Positions 26,001 through 37,699 of a stretch of DNA of 64,000 nucleotides are shown here, piece after piece; the stretch's first letter is position 1; every line of letters starts with the position of its first letter. The position numbers were made by a program, and so were the translations under genes. The stretch spans positions 1,178,001-1,242,000 of the forward strand of contig CASHTG010000021.1 of NCBI GenBank assembly GCA_949357655.1. Direction: 5' to 3'. The notes beneath the pieces were generated by a model. It did no database searches. It had not been told where the DNA came from and saw nothing but the letters and a program-made list of their open reading frames with translations. The stretch is from Parascedosporium putredinis. Lineage: Eukaryota > Ascomycota > Sordariomycetes > Microascales > Microascaceae.

Positions 26001-27008
26001 GTCAGCCTAGCTAAGCGGCTACGCTCTGCTGCTACTGATTAGACGAGTGAGAATTGGCTCCAGCTTGTTTCCGTTGATCGGAGAACTGAGTGGCTATTGA
26101 TGAGGAAAGATACTTGACTCCAGGACTCATCTTCTTCGCTGCTGGACGGGGAACGAAAATGCCGATACTCCCTTGGCTTTCATTTGTCCAAAGAGGGTTG
26201 TCGTTGCATCGTCCCGAACACAGAGAGCTAGGTATCCCACAAACCTGCTGTCGTTGATGGTGAATCAAGGTGCCGGCAACCTCCGCCGCGAGCACTAGGC
26301 GCCCATCTTGCTGAGCCGGCTTGGCACGCTGTCGATCGGTGGCAAGGTCGGTGGGTTGGCGGCGGGCTTGCTCTCGGCGTCGTGTCAGACATAGAGTGTC
26401 CCAGATCCTATTTCCCTTCGCCTCTCTCCCTCTCCCTGTGTCTGTCCGCCGCTGTCATGTGCGCTCTTATCCGTCGAGAGAAATCATCGGTTGTTTTGAT
26501 ATGTCCTTGCGTACATGTACGCATCAACTGCAGTCCTATTCGATCCTGACCCCAGAAAATCAACCAACCCCTTGATTGCCAGGGACCCGATATCAAAACA
26601 AGGTGTGATTCATTGTTTCTTTTCCGCGCAGTGTTTTGGGAAGCCACCATCTCGGAACATTTGCTTGCGTACGCGTGGCGACTGCAGCGTCGAGGTTTTG
26701 TTATCGGACATCAGTCTGCGCATGCAAGTCTCGGGTAGTTGGTCCCTCGCCCTCGGCAGGGCTGCGCCGGTATACTCGTCATGAAGCAGTTATTATTCGC
26801 ACTTCGGAGATGGATGTGTTGCGTAAGAGGACATGAGGCATTTTTATAAGCAGGTTACACCGATCCTTTCCTTTCCTTCTCCCACTACAGAAATCACAAC
26901 GAGGTCGAGCTCAAATCTCTCGATTCCCAATAGGGCACCAATCTCTACAGCTCATAGAGCAACACCTCCTCTGTAGTTGGCGAGACTCCTCCGCATACGG
27001 CATTGTCT

Positions 27009-27218
27009 ATGGATGCGGAACCCGCGCCCAGCGCCTCCGAGAATTTACCATCACTATCCGAGACCAAGACAGTCAAATTCATCGTTGAAAAGACGCTTGG
27101 ATCTTGTCTCTTTCTGCTGCTTTCTTTCGCAGTCAAGAAACTCGGACCAAAGTCTCTTTCCGCTTACGTGGCCGCGCTGTCCGGCCGCGCAGGATTCCAG
27201 CCGGGAAAGCAAGATTAA
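27009..27218 (+). CDS. Possible small protein with one hydrophobic segment (uncertain)
   Basis: ATG at 27009 opens 69 codons ending at TAA 27216-27218. The product has an acidic/serine-rich start (MDAEPAPSASENLPSLSE), a hydrophobic segment (LGSCLFLLLSFAV) and a basic end. Third positions are moderately G/C. I know no family for it, and no neighbouring exon is evident. It may be a chance open frame. Confidence 0.2.
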   Translation: MDAEPAPSASENLPSLSETKTVKFIVEKTLGSCLFLLLSFAVKKLGPKSLSAYVAALSGRAGFQPGKQD

Positions 27219-27905
27219 CACGTACAGCATGACGAAGTTCTCTGGCCGAATCTATGCCATCGCCTTTTACTTCATCCACGGTATAGTTTATGCTTGTAGT
27301 GGATGTTACCTGTGTATGCGTATGCCTGTAATTCCTATCTGGCCCATATACCCCGTCTTTCGTATTCTCTCACCCTTTCCCTCAAAGTTCTTTTTCTTCC
27401 TTCCTACTAGCCCTTTGGGACTGCGTGAGCCTTGGGGGCCGGGAGGGGGCTCGATCGGGGAGGCACGGGAGAAAGGCGAGATGAGCCCGCCACCCTCTCG
27501 CGCTCTCGTTCTCTCTCACGCTCTCTTTCCTTCTCTCTCACTCTCCCTCTCTCTCTTCGCCTACCACTGCAGCTCTGAAATTTCCGAGACCCCCTCCCTC
27601 TCTCCGCTGTTCGGGGAATAAGGGGGTAGTTTAGCACATTGCTGGTGAAAAAGGCCGAGAGAATTGGTGAAGACGCTGGAAGGAAGACGGAGAGGCAGGC
27701 GAAGCTAGAAACCGGGCGGCAGCTGATGACCCGGGTGGTGATTGACATTTCATCTCGCATAGCACTGATCTAGCGGCTTTTCTACCTGGATGCGGGTTCC
27801 TTCGCATCTAGTCCCCCGCCAGCTAGCATAAGTTTTGATCTACCTAGCTCGTCGCCCAATGTCGGGTGTCGAGCAGAGTTCCGAGCAGTGTAATAGATCC
27901 ATTGT

Positions 27906-27979
27906 ATGCGTGTGTGCGTGTGTGTGTGTGTACATGTATGTGTATGTGTCTGTGTGTGGTGTGTATGTGTATGTGTATC
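27906..27979. repeat. GT-rich imperfect microsatellite
   Basis: Alternating TG/TATG units with a TACATGTA palindrome embedded at 27931-27938. It is potentially Z-DNA forming by composition. Confidence 0.85.
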
Positions 27980-30900
27980 CATTGTGTGTAATCTTGGGCG
28001 CGCGAAGGCTCCTCCACCAAAAGAATTGCTGGTAAAGTAATACCCGGCATAGCTCTCGCGGATCAATCAATATCAGATGAAATCATATCCGGCGAATGTA
28101 TCAGCAGTTCAAAGTGCGCGCGCAGACCCCATCAATTGACCCTCTTCGCTTTTAACCGCCCCGCCACCGCAAGATTGGGCGTCATCTAATCGCAATTCCT
28201 TCCTTTTCCTCTTTTTTCCTGTTCCATCCCCATATTAAGGGTATTATGAATGAGGCTTGCTCGACCTCGAGTTCTCCCGCTCCTCTTTCTTTTTTTTCCG
28301 CATTCCTTTTACTTGCCTCCGCCTCAGGATTCCGTGAGCGAGGTCAATCGAATCTAGGCCTAGCCACATGATGCGGAGGGACACACGGCAGCGAACGGCC
28401 GCAGGATCAACGGAACTAAAGAACCACCCCGCAAGATCTCAATTCGCATTTGACATGTGTATCCTGCCAGTGTCGCGGACGGCCAGGGTCTTGGGACGAT
28501 GCACTCTCTCGAGACAGAGGCATGAAGTATTGATGGTAGCCTATATTCTAGATGAGATTTGGAGCCGGTGTGGCGGAGGCAAGGGAAAGTCTCCTCCACC
28601 CGTCCTGTATGTCCTGTCTGTAGCACCCAAGATCCTCGGGAGGTGCCAGCCAGGAGCAAAAGAAAAACCCTCCGGTCAAGGGGGCGCCAGTGAGAGTGAG
28701 GGAAAAGATGGGAGACAAAGGGTAGGATTGAAAACAGACATCTGCGTCTCAAGTTGGCCTTACTTCTGTTGCTTCTTCTTGCGTGTACTTTTTCTCTGTG
28801 CACTTTATGCCTCCTCCCTCCTCCTTGATCGTGCCAACACAAGGTTGGGTCGGGCAATATATATCGTGCAGGAAGCGAGGCATGCAGTATAAGCGGGAGC
28901 GGGGATGGGGGGTGGTTGAGATCTGGGAGGGACTACGGGCAGCGAAATGCAGGCTTAGTGCGCAATGGCGAGTCTCTATGGGAGATTCAAAAGGCAATGG
29001 ATCTATCAATCCTCCATGTAGAGAATCCACCCCGTCGAGCGTAGATGTGTTTTTGATGGACACATGTACACTTTCAACGAGGTTTGAGGCAGCATCGTCG
29101 GGGTTGCGTTGCCTACATGTACTCGATTTTCAATTTCATTCCTCTGGGCGGCTGCACATGTATACTCGGAACATACCGAACGATCCATCAAGGATCACTA
29201 ACAGTGTTCCCCTTGATTAATCCATGCTCGAGAAAAAGGGACATTTCATTGCGTGGAATGGATCGACGAGGACTACATGTAGGCTAGACAGCAGGAGCTT
29301 CTCCAACGTTGCTGACCGCGCGCGCAGTGCCTATCGGGTTTAATTGAGGCGATAGTGGCTCCCACTCTCCGCTTCCGCCGATGCGTTAATCTCTGGCCCA
29401 TTAGCGGACTCTATCCGTCTCTCATCGTTTGAGGAATAAATTGCCTTGAAACTAGTAGAAGGGGAGGAAAAGGGGGCACTAGAATTAGTCCAGAAAACTT
29501 TTTTCCCATTCTTTCCCTTTGCCTTTAGCAGACGGGCAAGGGAACTGTGGGGAGATGGGAGAGATGGGGAGAAGCCTCCAGCTGCCATGGTATCTCTCGG
29601 CTTCCAATTCCCATCTTCGTTGGCGCGCATCTGGTGCAATTGACCCCCTTCGGTCGGCCATTCGTTCCGACACACGTCCTGATATGAATTCTCATGTTAC
29701 TGCGTTACCGCGAGGGCCTCCTCTCCCATTGTACGCAACAGCAAACAGCATCCTCTCATCTGCATCATCACCTGTACGTTGGAGGAGTTCGGGACGGGAC
29801 GCGGAAAAGGAGGAGCAACAGCTGGCATAGGCAAGTCATCTGAGAAGAAAGGGCAAGCTTTGCTTGATATTGCCTGTCGTCCTGATTCCCTGGTTCCTGA
29901 AATCTCAACCCGCCTTCCCCTCGCCGTATTAGTCGATACTATCTTGTTTTATTCCCTACCCTCTCCACTCGCTCTCCCCGTTCTGCCCCTTCTCCTCACT
30001 TTCTCTCTCCCCCTGTCCCATTTATCCATTCCATTATCAATTGGGTTCTCTTTTACCTTGTGTCCTTTCAGGGGTTTTTATCCTCTTGCATGGATCCGCC
30101 TTTTTCTTCTGCTCCTATCCATGCTTCTCTACCTCCCATTGCGAACCCTGGACAGCAAAAGGTTTGCTTAACCTCATCCAACAAAGGGGATAGGCATATC
30201 AACTATACATGTACCCAGCAGGAGGGAAGTGAGGCGACAAAATCTAAGGGGAAGACAGGTATACGGGCAACGACCAACCCAACCCAAAGAAAACAGCAGG
30301 ACTCCCCGCTGCCCCGTCTATCAACCCAAGAATTTGATCCCCGGAAACGAATACCACTGCTCCCTCCTTCCGCCGCGAACCGCCCGGTTATGTGATACCC
30401 CCTCGTCACTTACATAGTCGAGGCGCACAACCCGCCTCGCTTCCATTCCCCCAGCTCCAAAGGGCGGACCAACACAACTTACACAGCACCACTCGTCTCG
30501 CCAAGGTAGACTCGCAAAGGCCTCCCCTCAAGAGAACCAACAAACAGAAGATAAAAGTGAAGTGGGATACGGGCGCTGGCAACCTCAATACCCCTGGGAG
30601 GCATTAAAGACCCGTGTGTTCGGTACACCTCCACCCTCCTCCTTTCGCGACCGGGAGCTCCAACTCGATCCAACCCGCGCTAGAGAGCGGACGAACAACC
30701 AACAGATGAGCTAACACCACCCGCTCTTTGTCTTCTCTTGACCCCTTCGATTTTCATCTTTCTTCTCTTTCACTGCCCCCTCTCCTGTCCATCACCCTAC
30801 CTTCCTCGCCGCCCATCGTCTAATAAAAGCACACCCTCTTTCTCGGCAACGACCACTCACGCTCAGTCTCACCGAGCTATATTCGACCTCTCAAGGCAAC

Positions 30901-31259
30901 ACTGGGAGATATAACCGAAGAGGCAGGTCTACGAGGTGCATGAAGTTGGTGGACGCTCGTGCAAGGAACAGATCCAAGGGAAACCCGTGCATGCACGGCG
31001 GTGGTGTGACCGGGTACGCGGTTGGCCGTTAAGCGTTGGCCCTCCTGCCTGTTGGTCAAGTCGATAGCTTTCGGAAATGAATCGAGCCTTCTTCGACGAC
31101 TGACACGACGAAGCGTATTTGATCTTTGTATATATTTCACAACAGGCGACTCCCCGATCCTCGACCCACTCACGACGACTCCAGTTCACCTTCTACCGCT
31201 CGTCGTCCCGATCAACTAATTCTGCTCCTGCCCAACTCTTTGAAAACCGCCATGACAAC

Positions 31260-33157
31260 ATGGTTTCGATATCATCCAAACTAGCCCTTCTCTTTGCCGG
31301 CCTGGCCCTTGCCGACTCTTCCTCCTCTTCCTCCTCCTCTTTCTCTGCTCAGAGCCGCACCGGCGCCCACCTCTCCCATGCCCCGCGCAACCCACTACCG
31401 GAGCGGGCTTCGGGCGAGCGAGCTCCCTTGTTCGGACGGCCGACCACGACCGACGGCTCCGCAACCGAGGGCAAGGCGCTGAGATATGCGCTTCAGCAGA
31501 CCCGGCTGAACATCACCGAAGCTACGGCAGCAGCGCAGCGGAGATGGGAGCACCGGATGAGGAGAAGGATAGGGGAGGAGGAGGGTGGAGGAGCAGGGCT
31601 GGAACGACGAGAGAAGTGGAATTGGAAACATTTGGAAGATTATAGAGGATATCTCTACTTTATGGAAGGTAAGTGATTATGCTTGTTTTGCGGAGGGGAC
31701 GATGCGAGCGAGAAGGGGGAGAAGAAAAAAGGATGCTGGGCGGAAAAGGGTTCATGAGTTCTAGAAATGCGGGCTGCAGTACTGATGCTCTTGTTTTTTG
31801 CGTTTGCCAGTCGAGGTGGGAGATCCACCACAACTCGTCAAGCTCAGCCCGGATACGGGATCGTTCGAGACGTGGATGAACCCCAACTGCGAGAACTCGG
31901 CCAGCCCGTACCTCTGCGTGGTCAACGGCATGTATCACCCGGAGAACTCGGAACTTGCCGTCACGCAGAATGAGCCGTTTGACTTTTCCTACGGCAACGG
32001 CTGGGTGAATGGCAAGTATTACGAGGATCGAATCTACTTTCGGAGTACGTTGTTTTCCCACCCTTTTGTCTAATTACTCCCCTCTGGTAATCGTGCGAGA
32101 TAAGAGTTCGCTAACTGCAGTCTACGCCCCTTTTTCCATGTATAGACGAAGACGTCGGCATAAGACAAAAGTTCGGCATGGCGACCGACTCCAGCTACGC
32201 GGTCTCCGGCATCCTGGGTCTGGGCTACGGCATGGGCTACACCATCGGGTACAGCAACGTCCTCGACTCGCTCGTCAAGTTCGACCTCATCAACGCGCCC
32301 GCGTACAGCGTCTCCCTCGGCGGACAGGGCGAAGGCACGAGCGAGATTGTGTTCGGCGGGGTCAACCAGGCCAAGTACAGCGGGCTTCTCAAGGCCGTGC
32401 CGATCTGGCCCTCGGTGGCTCAGCAGCTGCCCAACTACGTGCAGTAAGTGTCGAGAGAAGAGTCCCCGCGCCGCTCTTTATACCCTCTCATCCTGGGGTT
32501 TTCCCGGCTAATACAAGCGTACCTTGTTTTCCCCTTTGCTAGCTACCGCGTCAACGTCACCTCCTTTGGGTTCACGAAGCCGACGGGCGCCAAGACCGCC
32601 TTCTTCAGTCGGACAGCGGCGCCGCTCAACGTGCTGGTGGACACGGGGGTGACCTACAGCCTCTTGCCGGGGGCCATGGTGGCGTCCATCGCCGAGGTCT
32701 TTGGCGCGTGGTGGGACGTGGGCGAGTACAAGGTCGACTGCGCGCTGCGGGACCAGGCGGGCACGTTTGACTTTGGGTTCAACAACGACGGGCTCATCAT
32801 CCGGGTGCGCTACTTTGACTTTATCCTCAAGTTGCAGGATAATACGTGCACCTTGGGTGTGCAGCAGGGGGCGGACAACGATGCCATCCTGGGAAACACG
32901 TTCTTGAGGGGGCGTATGGTGAGTCTTGCCTTATTTTCTTTTCTATTCTTTGCTCATGACTCAAAAAGACGAGAGAGAGAGTGTGTGTGTGTGTGAAAGA
33001 GACCTTTTTTGCTAACTGGGGCCTATCGGCATACGTAGTTGTCTATGACCAATTGACGCATAATCTGTGGATGCAAAACTACAAGGACTGCGGATCTCAA
33101 GTCGTCGAGGTGGGGAAGAAGTCGGGCGACGTGGGCCAGATCAAAGGCCTTTGTTGA
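31260..33157 (+). CDS. Secreted pepsin-type aspartic protease (A1 family)
   Basis: Hydrolyses peptide bonds with two catalytic Asp residues. Start ATG 31260 gives the signal peptide MVSISSKLALLFAGLALADS and a basic propeptide. Exons are 31260-31668, 31811-32044, 32146-32443, 32543-32913 and 33039-33157. Together they make 476 residues with no frame break. The first catalytic motif is DTGSFETWMNP, the second LVDTGVTYSLLPG. ILGLGYGMGYTIGYSN and DAILGNTFLRG are further family landmarks. The last intron is unclear: the stronger donor GTGAGT at 32919 puts exon 5 out of frame, so I use GTATGG at 32914. A missing base is the alternative. The C-terminus LVYDQLTHNLWMQNYKDC fits the family, and no GPI signal is seen. 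The closest name is opsB-like/yapsin-like endopeptidase, but that is a guess. Confidence 0.9.
32971..32994. repeat. (GA)n(GT)n microsatellite in an intron
   Basis: Short GA then GT dinucleotide runs inside the last intron of the aspartic protease gene. Confidence 0.85.
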
Positions 33158-33708
33158 AGATGCTTGGGCTTGATCTTGCCTGAGCTGTGGATGTAGATGC
33201 CCGGGAGTCATCTTATTCCCTTGTTGAACGATAACCTTTTCCTCCCTTTCTCCAGTACATATCGTATAGATGGGTCCTTTTGTTTTGCTTTGTTTTGTTT
33301 TGTTCTGCACTCTGTTCTTATTAGCATGGATGGATGGGTTTCGCATCACGGATTACATGTAGGCAAACATGGAGAGGCGGGATCTGGGGCGCCTCAAAGG
33401 TAAGATGGCCCACTATTTTGGAAAATGGGGAGTCTCGAGAGACTCGTTGGGCGAGGGGAAAGGAACGGGTGACGGCACGATGGAGGAGGAGGATATAGTC
33501 TCGGAATGGGGACGCTACTTGGCCATGTGGTAGTTTGCGCATTTGGTTTCTTCCTTTTGTTCCAATTCTTTCTTCTTCTCTCTCGGAGTAGGATCGCGTT
33601 TTCTCGTGCGGATCGACGTACAATACAAGCATTTGAATTAAAACCCTTTTTTATTCTCTCCTCCCAGGTCCTGTCCGTTATCATACACGCGTAAAATCCA
33701 ACGACGGC
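33158..33708. other. Convergent 3' regions of the protease and dioxygenase genes
   Basis: About 550 bases with T-rich stretches (TTTTGTTTTGC tracts near 33280) and one TACATGTA at 33354-33361. No open frame of note. Confidence 0.6.
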
Positions 33709-34617
33709 TCACTCCCACGCCGCCTCGCCGCGAACATCCCGCCCCAGGGGCCCCTCCCTCGTCCAGATATTCATACCCACCTTCCAGCCCGAAGTGACGG
33801 GCAGTCCCGCGTGCAGGGTCCTGTCGTCACCGAGGCCGTCAGGCCCGACGTTTTGCCAAAAGACGACATTGCCCTCGATGGGGCGGAAGGTGACGCCGCG
33901 ATCGCGGGCCTCGTCGCAGTCGACGAAGCGGCACCAGGCGGGGTCGTCGTCGGGGATGTCGAGGACGGGGAAGTTTGTGCCGCCGCCGGTGGTGCCGTCG
34001 CCGACGCCGACGTAGCCGAAGAAGGAGGTGGTGCGCTGGCCGCCGAAGCGGGCGGTGCTGTGGGCGGGGTCGACGAACCAGTCGGTGTGGAAATGGTAGT
34101 GCTCGCCGGCGGCGTAGCGGACGAGCTGGATGGGCTCGAGGTGGGAGCGGGGCAGGCCCGGGAGGCCCTGAAAGGCGAGGGCGCGGGACTCGATGCACTG
34201 GACGACGGGGTCGTCGAGGGCGACGGTGGTGGAGGAGGATGTGCGGATGCTGTCGCTGATGGTGGTGCCGTTGGAGGTGTTGATGGCGGAGTGGGTGAAG
34301 GTGTCGCCGCTGCGAGAAAAGAGTGTGAGAGTTAGACTGAAGATGAGAGAGAGAGAGAGAGTAGAGGAGAAAGAAGACACTTACGCGAGGTGGAGGAGGT
34401 GGGCGCGCTCGTCTGGTGTGAGGAAGCCGGCGATGTAGATGACGAGGGGCGATTGCGAAAATAGGTGGATCTTGTACGGAGGATGGGTGCAGGTATAGGG
34501 AGCAGCGGCTTCGCCATTTCCTTCGGAGAGAGGGATTTGGTCTTGCGCTTCTGCTGAGGCGAATCTGGCCAAGAGGGCGGTGGCTGCCAGGAAGGCTCTT
34601 ATCCGGGATTTCGCCAT
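33709..34617 (-). CDS. Prolyl-4-hydroxylase-type 2-oxoglutarate/Fe(II) dioxygenase, secretory
   Basis: Uses O2 and 2-oxoglutarate to hydroxylate a substrate, in the P4Hc superfamily typically peptidyl proline. Start ATG 34617 gives the signal peptide MAKSRIRAFLAATALLARFA. Exons are 34385-34617 and 33709-34309 with a 75-nt intron (GTAAGT, CGCAG), giving 277 residues with no frame break. Visible features are IYIAGFLTPDERAHLLHLA near the N-terminus, the iron ligands in HYHFHTDWF (His, Asp), the distal His in TLHAGLPVTSGW, and the Lys in SGWKVGMNIW that binds 2-oxoglutarate. No HDEL is present. The gene is divergent from the PDI-like gene with 897 bases between the starts, so shared control is plausible. 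The substrate could be a secreted protein; this is inference. Confidence 0.92.
34345..34361. repeat. (GA)n microsatellite in the intron of the dioxygenase gene
   Basis: On the gene's strand this is the CT-rich tract between donor and acceptor, close to the 3' splice site. Confidence 0.85.
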
Positions 34618-35514
34618 GGTTGGGGGTTGTGAAAGGGCGGTTAACTCGAAAGTATTAGACCCAGCAGTCGCGATTTGACAGAGGTATTGAAGCTCTGTGT
34701 TGGATTTGTCTAGTATTCTGGGATCACTAAAAAGAGGAATCAAGAGGAGACTAGGTGTCCGGCGTTAATTTGGCACTGAATTACACGATCTTGCAATTCG
34801 CATCGATTCAATGTTCTCGATAATAGTTGACAGCTTTAATTGTCCGGCCAAGCTCGGGACGAGAATTGGAAAGGGAGCTCCCTAGCTTTAAAAACAAGGG
34901 ACTCGGTAGTAGCAATCCGCATCACGCCGACGCCGCCCCCTTAAACCGATGTGATGGGACGATTGAAAGGGAACGCAAAAGGGTTCCTACACTATTCTGC
35001 AGCAAATGTGGCACGGAACCAGGAGGAGGATGAAACTTCAATGTCAGGAGGTTCGAGTGGGCTCCGCGCACGGAGCCAAAGCCCGGCCCTCCACTGCCGA
35101 ACGGGGCGAGGATCCAGCGCAATCGTTGGTCGGGAGCACAGGCCTGGGTCTGTTTGAGCCTTGCATGTGGCTTCCCTGATCCGCAAAGCCCCAGATGGGT
35201 CTTCGCCGAGACCGCCGTTCAGAACATTGCAAACGAGGGTGGCAAGCGAATGTACGCGGGGTTTCGTTTCGAGAGCTTGGGTCGTTTTTGATCTGAGCTC
35301 TTCCTCTCTCCAAGAGAACGCTGATCGGGTCAGCTTCATCTTTTTTCCTTCTTCCTCTTCAATTGTCATTTTAGTCTTATGAGAGATTGAGAAAGGACAC
35401 GCCAGGCCAGATTCTCTCCAGTTTTACAGGTCCATCTACTTGGTCGAGCTTGCGACTCGACCTGACCAGAACATCGTCCCACTCCGAGCTCTACACTCCA
35501 CGCCGCACGCCAGG
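34618..35514. promoter_or_regulatory. Shared divergent promoter region of the dioxygenase and PDI-like genes
   Basis: 897 bases between two head-to-head start codons. No gene is seen. I see no unambiguous UPRE, TATA or other factor site and claim none. Confidence 0.5.
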
Positions 35515-36995
35515 ATGACGACCCATTACCTACGCCTCCTACTCTGTGCCAGCGCCATCGCCGTGTCGCCGAGCTTGGGCTGGAGCTTCAAAACTCCAGA
35601 CGAGCTCGAGGCGACGACAATTGGTGACGTTGGTACATTAATTGCTTGTAAGTTGCGACCTCCATGCCTGGTATACTCGCTGTTGGCCCACAGACGAAGA
35701 CGAGTCGGTAGCTAATTGCCTTCATTTTTGTTTAGTTGTGATGGTGGGTTTATTCACAGAGTCCTAACCTTGCTTGACTATTGTTCGACCGCCTACATAC
35801 CCAAGACGATCCGTACTAATGTGATTTTGTTACCTTGCTTTTCGAGCAGCCTGAGTTGTAAGTTGTCCATCGGCACTCTTGCTCTTCGCCATCTGACCCC
35901 CTCCTCCACCAACTCCTCTGCACGAAATTCTCGGCATACCTATACTCACATTTGGGCTTGCATCTAGAGCATCCTGTAAAAGCTTGAACCCGAATGGGCC
36001 AAGATCGAGAAGCTTCACCCCAGCACCGCCGCCATCGACTGCACCGCCCACGCAAAATACTGCCTCGAGCAGGACGTCCTCACACATCCCGCCATACGGG
36101 TCCGGCTCCCCGGCGATAAGATAGTACGATACCGAGGACCTAGAAAAGCCGATCCGTATGTTCTCCAAACCTACTATGGGCACGCGTGAACGTACAAATG
36201 CGCCTTTCGAGGAGGCCAACCATTTCTTACCACTCTAACTCCTTTGGGGCCTATAGAATCCTTTCTTTCAGCAGCCGTATCAGCAAGTCCATCGTCCCCG
36301 TGACGGGCACGAACGAAGCCGAGGTCCTAGCCTCCGACGACGTCGTCATCCTAGCCTCCCTGCCCGCACTCGACGAAAACGACGCCGGCTCCGAGCTCCT
36401 CCACAAGCGCTTCGAGGCAATCGCGCGCCGCTACGGTGACCGCTACACATTCGGCCTCCGCACCGTGCCCGAAACCACCCGCCCCAGCATCAAGTGCCAA
36501 AACAACGTCGACGGGCTCGCCCACCAACTCCCCAGCCTCGACAACGTCGCCGAGGTGGCGTCCTTTGTCAAGGCGTGCGGTGAGCCCCTCGTCGGCGAGC
36601 TGAACCGGAGGACCGAGCTCAGCCTCCTCAAGGCGAGCAAGTCGCTCGTCCACTACTTTACCTCGTCCGAAGAGGACAGGGAGCTCTACGTGGCCGGCAT
36701 CCGGACCCTCGCGAGCCGCTACCGCGAGTACCTCAACTTCGTCACCGTCGATACCAACGAGTACCCCGACATGGTCGCCACCGTGGGACACCGCCGAGGC
36801 GCGTCTGGTGTGCTCGCCGTGCAGAACCCCCACTCGTGGCAGGCTTTTCCCTTGCCCGAGGGAACCAAGATCACGGCTGATGTGGTGGAGCAGTTTTTGA
36901 ATGACATCATTCAAGAGAAGGTCACTCCTTGGGATGGGAGGCCGAATGTGGGTGGGCCGGCGGGAGGGCAAGATTCAGGCCATGATGAGCTGTAG
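35515..36995 (+). CDS. PDI-like thioredoxin-fold protein of the ER lumen with degenerate active site and HDEL
   Basis: An ER protein of the disulfide-isomerase family. Start ATG 35515 gives the signal peptide MTTHYLRLLLCASAIAVSPS. Exons are 35515-35647, 35736-35743 (8 nt), 35850-35857 (8 nt), 35968-36155 and 36272-36995. The two micro-exons yield LIAFVMPELASCKKLEPEW, which aligns residue for residue with the PDI pattern LVKFYAPWCGHCKKLAPEW. The nucleophilic Cys is replaced by Leu and only the second Cys remains. One missing A in AAAA 35978-35981 must be assumed; total coding length is then exactly 354 codons. Later regions (SLLKASKSLVHYFTSSEEDR, YREYLNFVTVDTNEYPDM) resemble the b/b' domains of PDI, and the protein ends QDSGHDEL. 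It is more likely a chaperone or binding subunit than a dithiol oxidase. The ordinary two-Cys a' domain is not seen. Confidence 0.85.
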
Positions 36996-37302
36996 GAAAT
37001 TGAAATAGTTATATGAAAAAGAAATGTAGGATAAATGCAGATATCCCCAACGAGGGCGTCAGAGTATAGCCAGGCGGTTGGCTTTCTAAGTTGACTAGGA
37101 CTGTTGCGCGTTATGATGTATAGATATGTTCATAAGTGCCTATTAATATCCCCATGTGCCCCCTTGTATCAGGGCTTTCCCAATCTTTGCATTGACGAAA
37201 ATTAAGAATGTATGGGAGAGATCTGAACTGAGATGTGCCTCATACAGTCCCCGACGTAAATGGTTCTTAGTGTAAATTGGTGCAAGCAATCTACAACAAG
37301 AA
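36996..37302. other. 3' region of the PDI-like gene, upstream flank of tRNA-Ala
   Basis: AT-rich, with no open frame; it probably contains the poly(A) site. Confidence 0.6.
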
Positions 37303-37374
37303 GGGCGCATGGTTTAGTGGTATAATTCCTCTTTAGCATAGAGGCGGTCCCTGGTTCGATTCCTGGTGTGTCCA
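37303..37374 (+). tRNA. tRNA-Ala (AGC)
   Basis: A 72-nt cloverleaf. Acceptor stem GGGCGCA pairs with TGTGTCC (two G-U pairs), discriminator A. The anticodon stem CCTCT/AGAGG closes a seven-base loop TTAGCAT with anticodon AGC. The T-arm CCTGG-TTCGATT-CCTGG has a U-U mismatch in its middle pair. The B-box GGTTCGATTCC is clear. A T-rich run follows about 8 nt downstream as Pol III terminator. No intron. Confidence 0.93.
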
Positions 37375-37379
37375 ACTCT

Positions 37380-37396
37380 TCTTTTTGCTTTTTTCC
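37380..37396 (+). terminator. Pol III terminator of tRNA-Ala
   Basis: Runs of T (TTCTTTTTGCTTTTTTCC) directly behind the tRNA, as needed for Pol III release. Confidence 0.7.
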
Positions 37397-37699
37397 TCTT
37401 CATACACCTCGCCTCTCAGATTGCCGGACGAGCCCCACAAGGAGGTATCCCGTCAGCTCTCTGTCCAAGGCCTGCTGCGACAAAAGTTTTTTCCTTTTTA
37501 GGGTCTCTGAGCTTCTTTTCCAAGCTGATCTCAGCGAGTCACAAATAAGCATTTCGGGCAAAGAAATTCGTCAGAATGAACATAGTGAAGAGAGACAGAC
37601 AGGCGTATCTCAAAAAACGGAAAAAGAACAAGTGAAGCAGACAGAAGACGAGAAAACAAGACAAATCAGCAAAATAAAGCAAAAAGAAATCAGGAATTT

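Larger units (their letters stand above)
22280..31259. other. 9-kb gap between two plus-strand genes, no gene recognised
   Basis: Open frames are short and unsupported on both strands. The best small candidate, 27009-27218 plus (69 codons with one hydrophobic segment), is listed separately. The stretch carries T12 at 22478-22489, T17 at 23076-23092, a GT-rich tract at 27906-27979 and five TACATGTA palindromes. The last 1-2 kb before 31260 is pyrimidine-rich like a long promoter/leader. Confidence 0.5.

Noticed and set aside
33811..34335. Plus-strand frame rich in Gly/Ala/Val/Asp opposite the dioxygenase
   Set aside because: Antisense shadow of an intact gene with catalytic residues on the minus strand.
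36156..36271. Apparent end of the PDI-like gene at the TGA near 36188
   Set aside because: The donor GTATGT at 36156 and acceptor TTTCAG at 36271 remove it and restore RKADPSRISKSIVPV.
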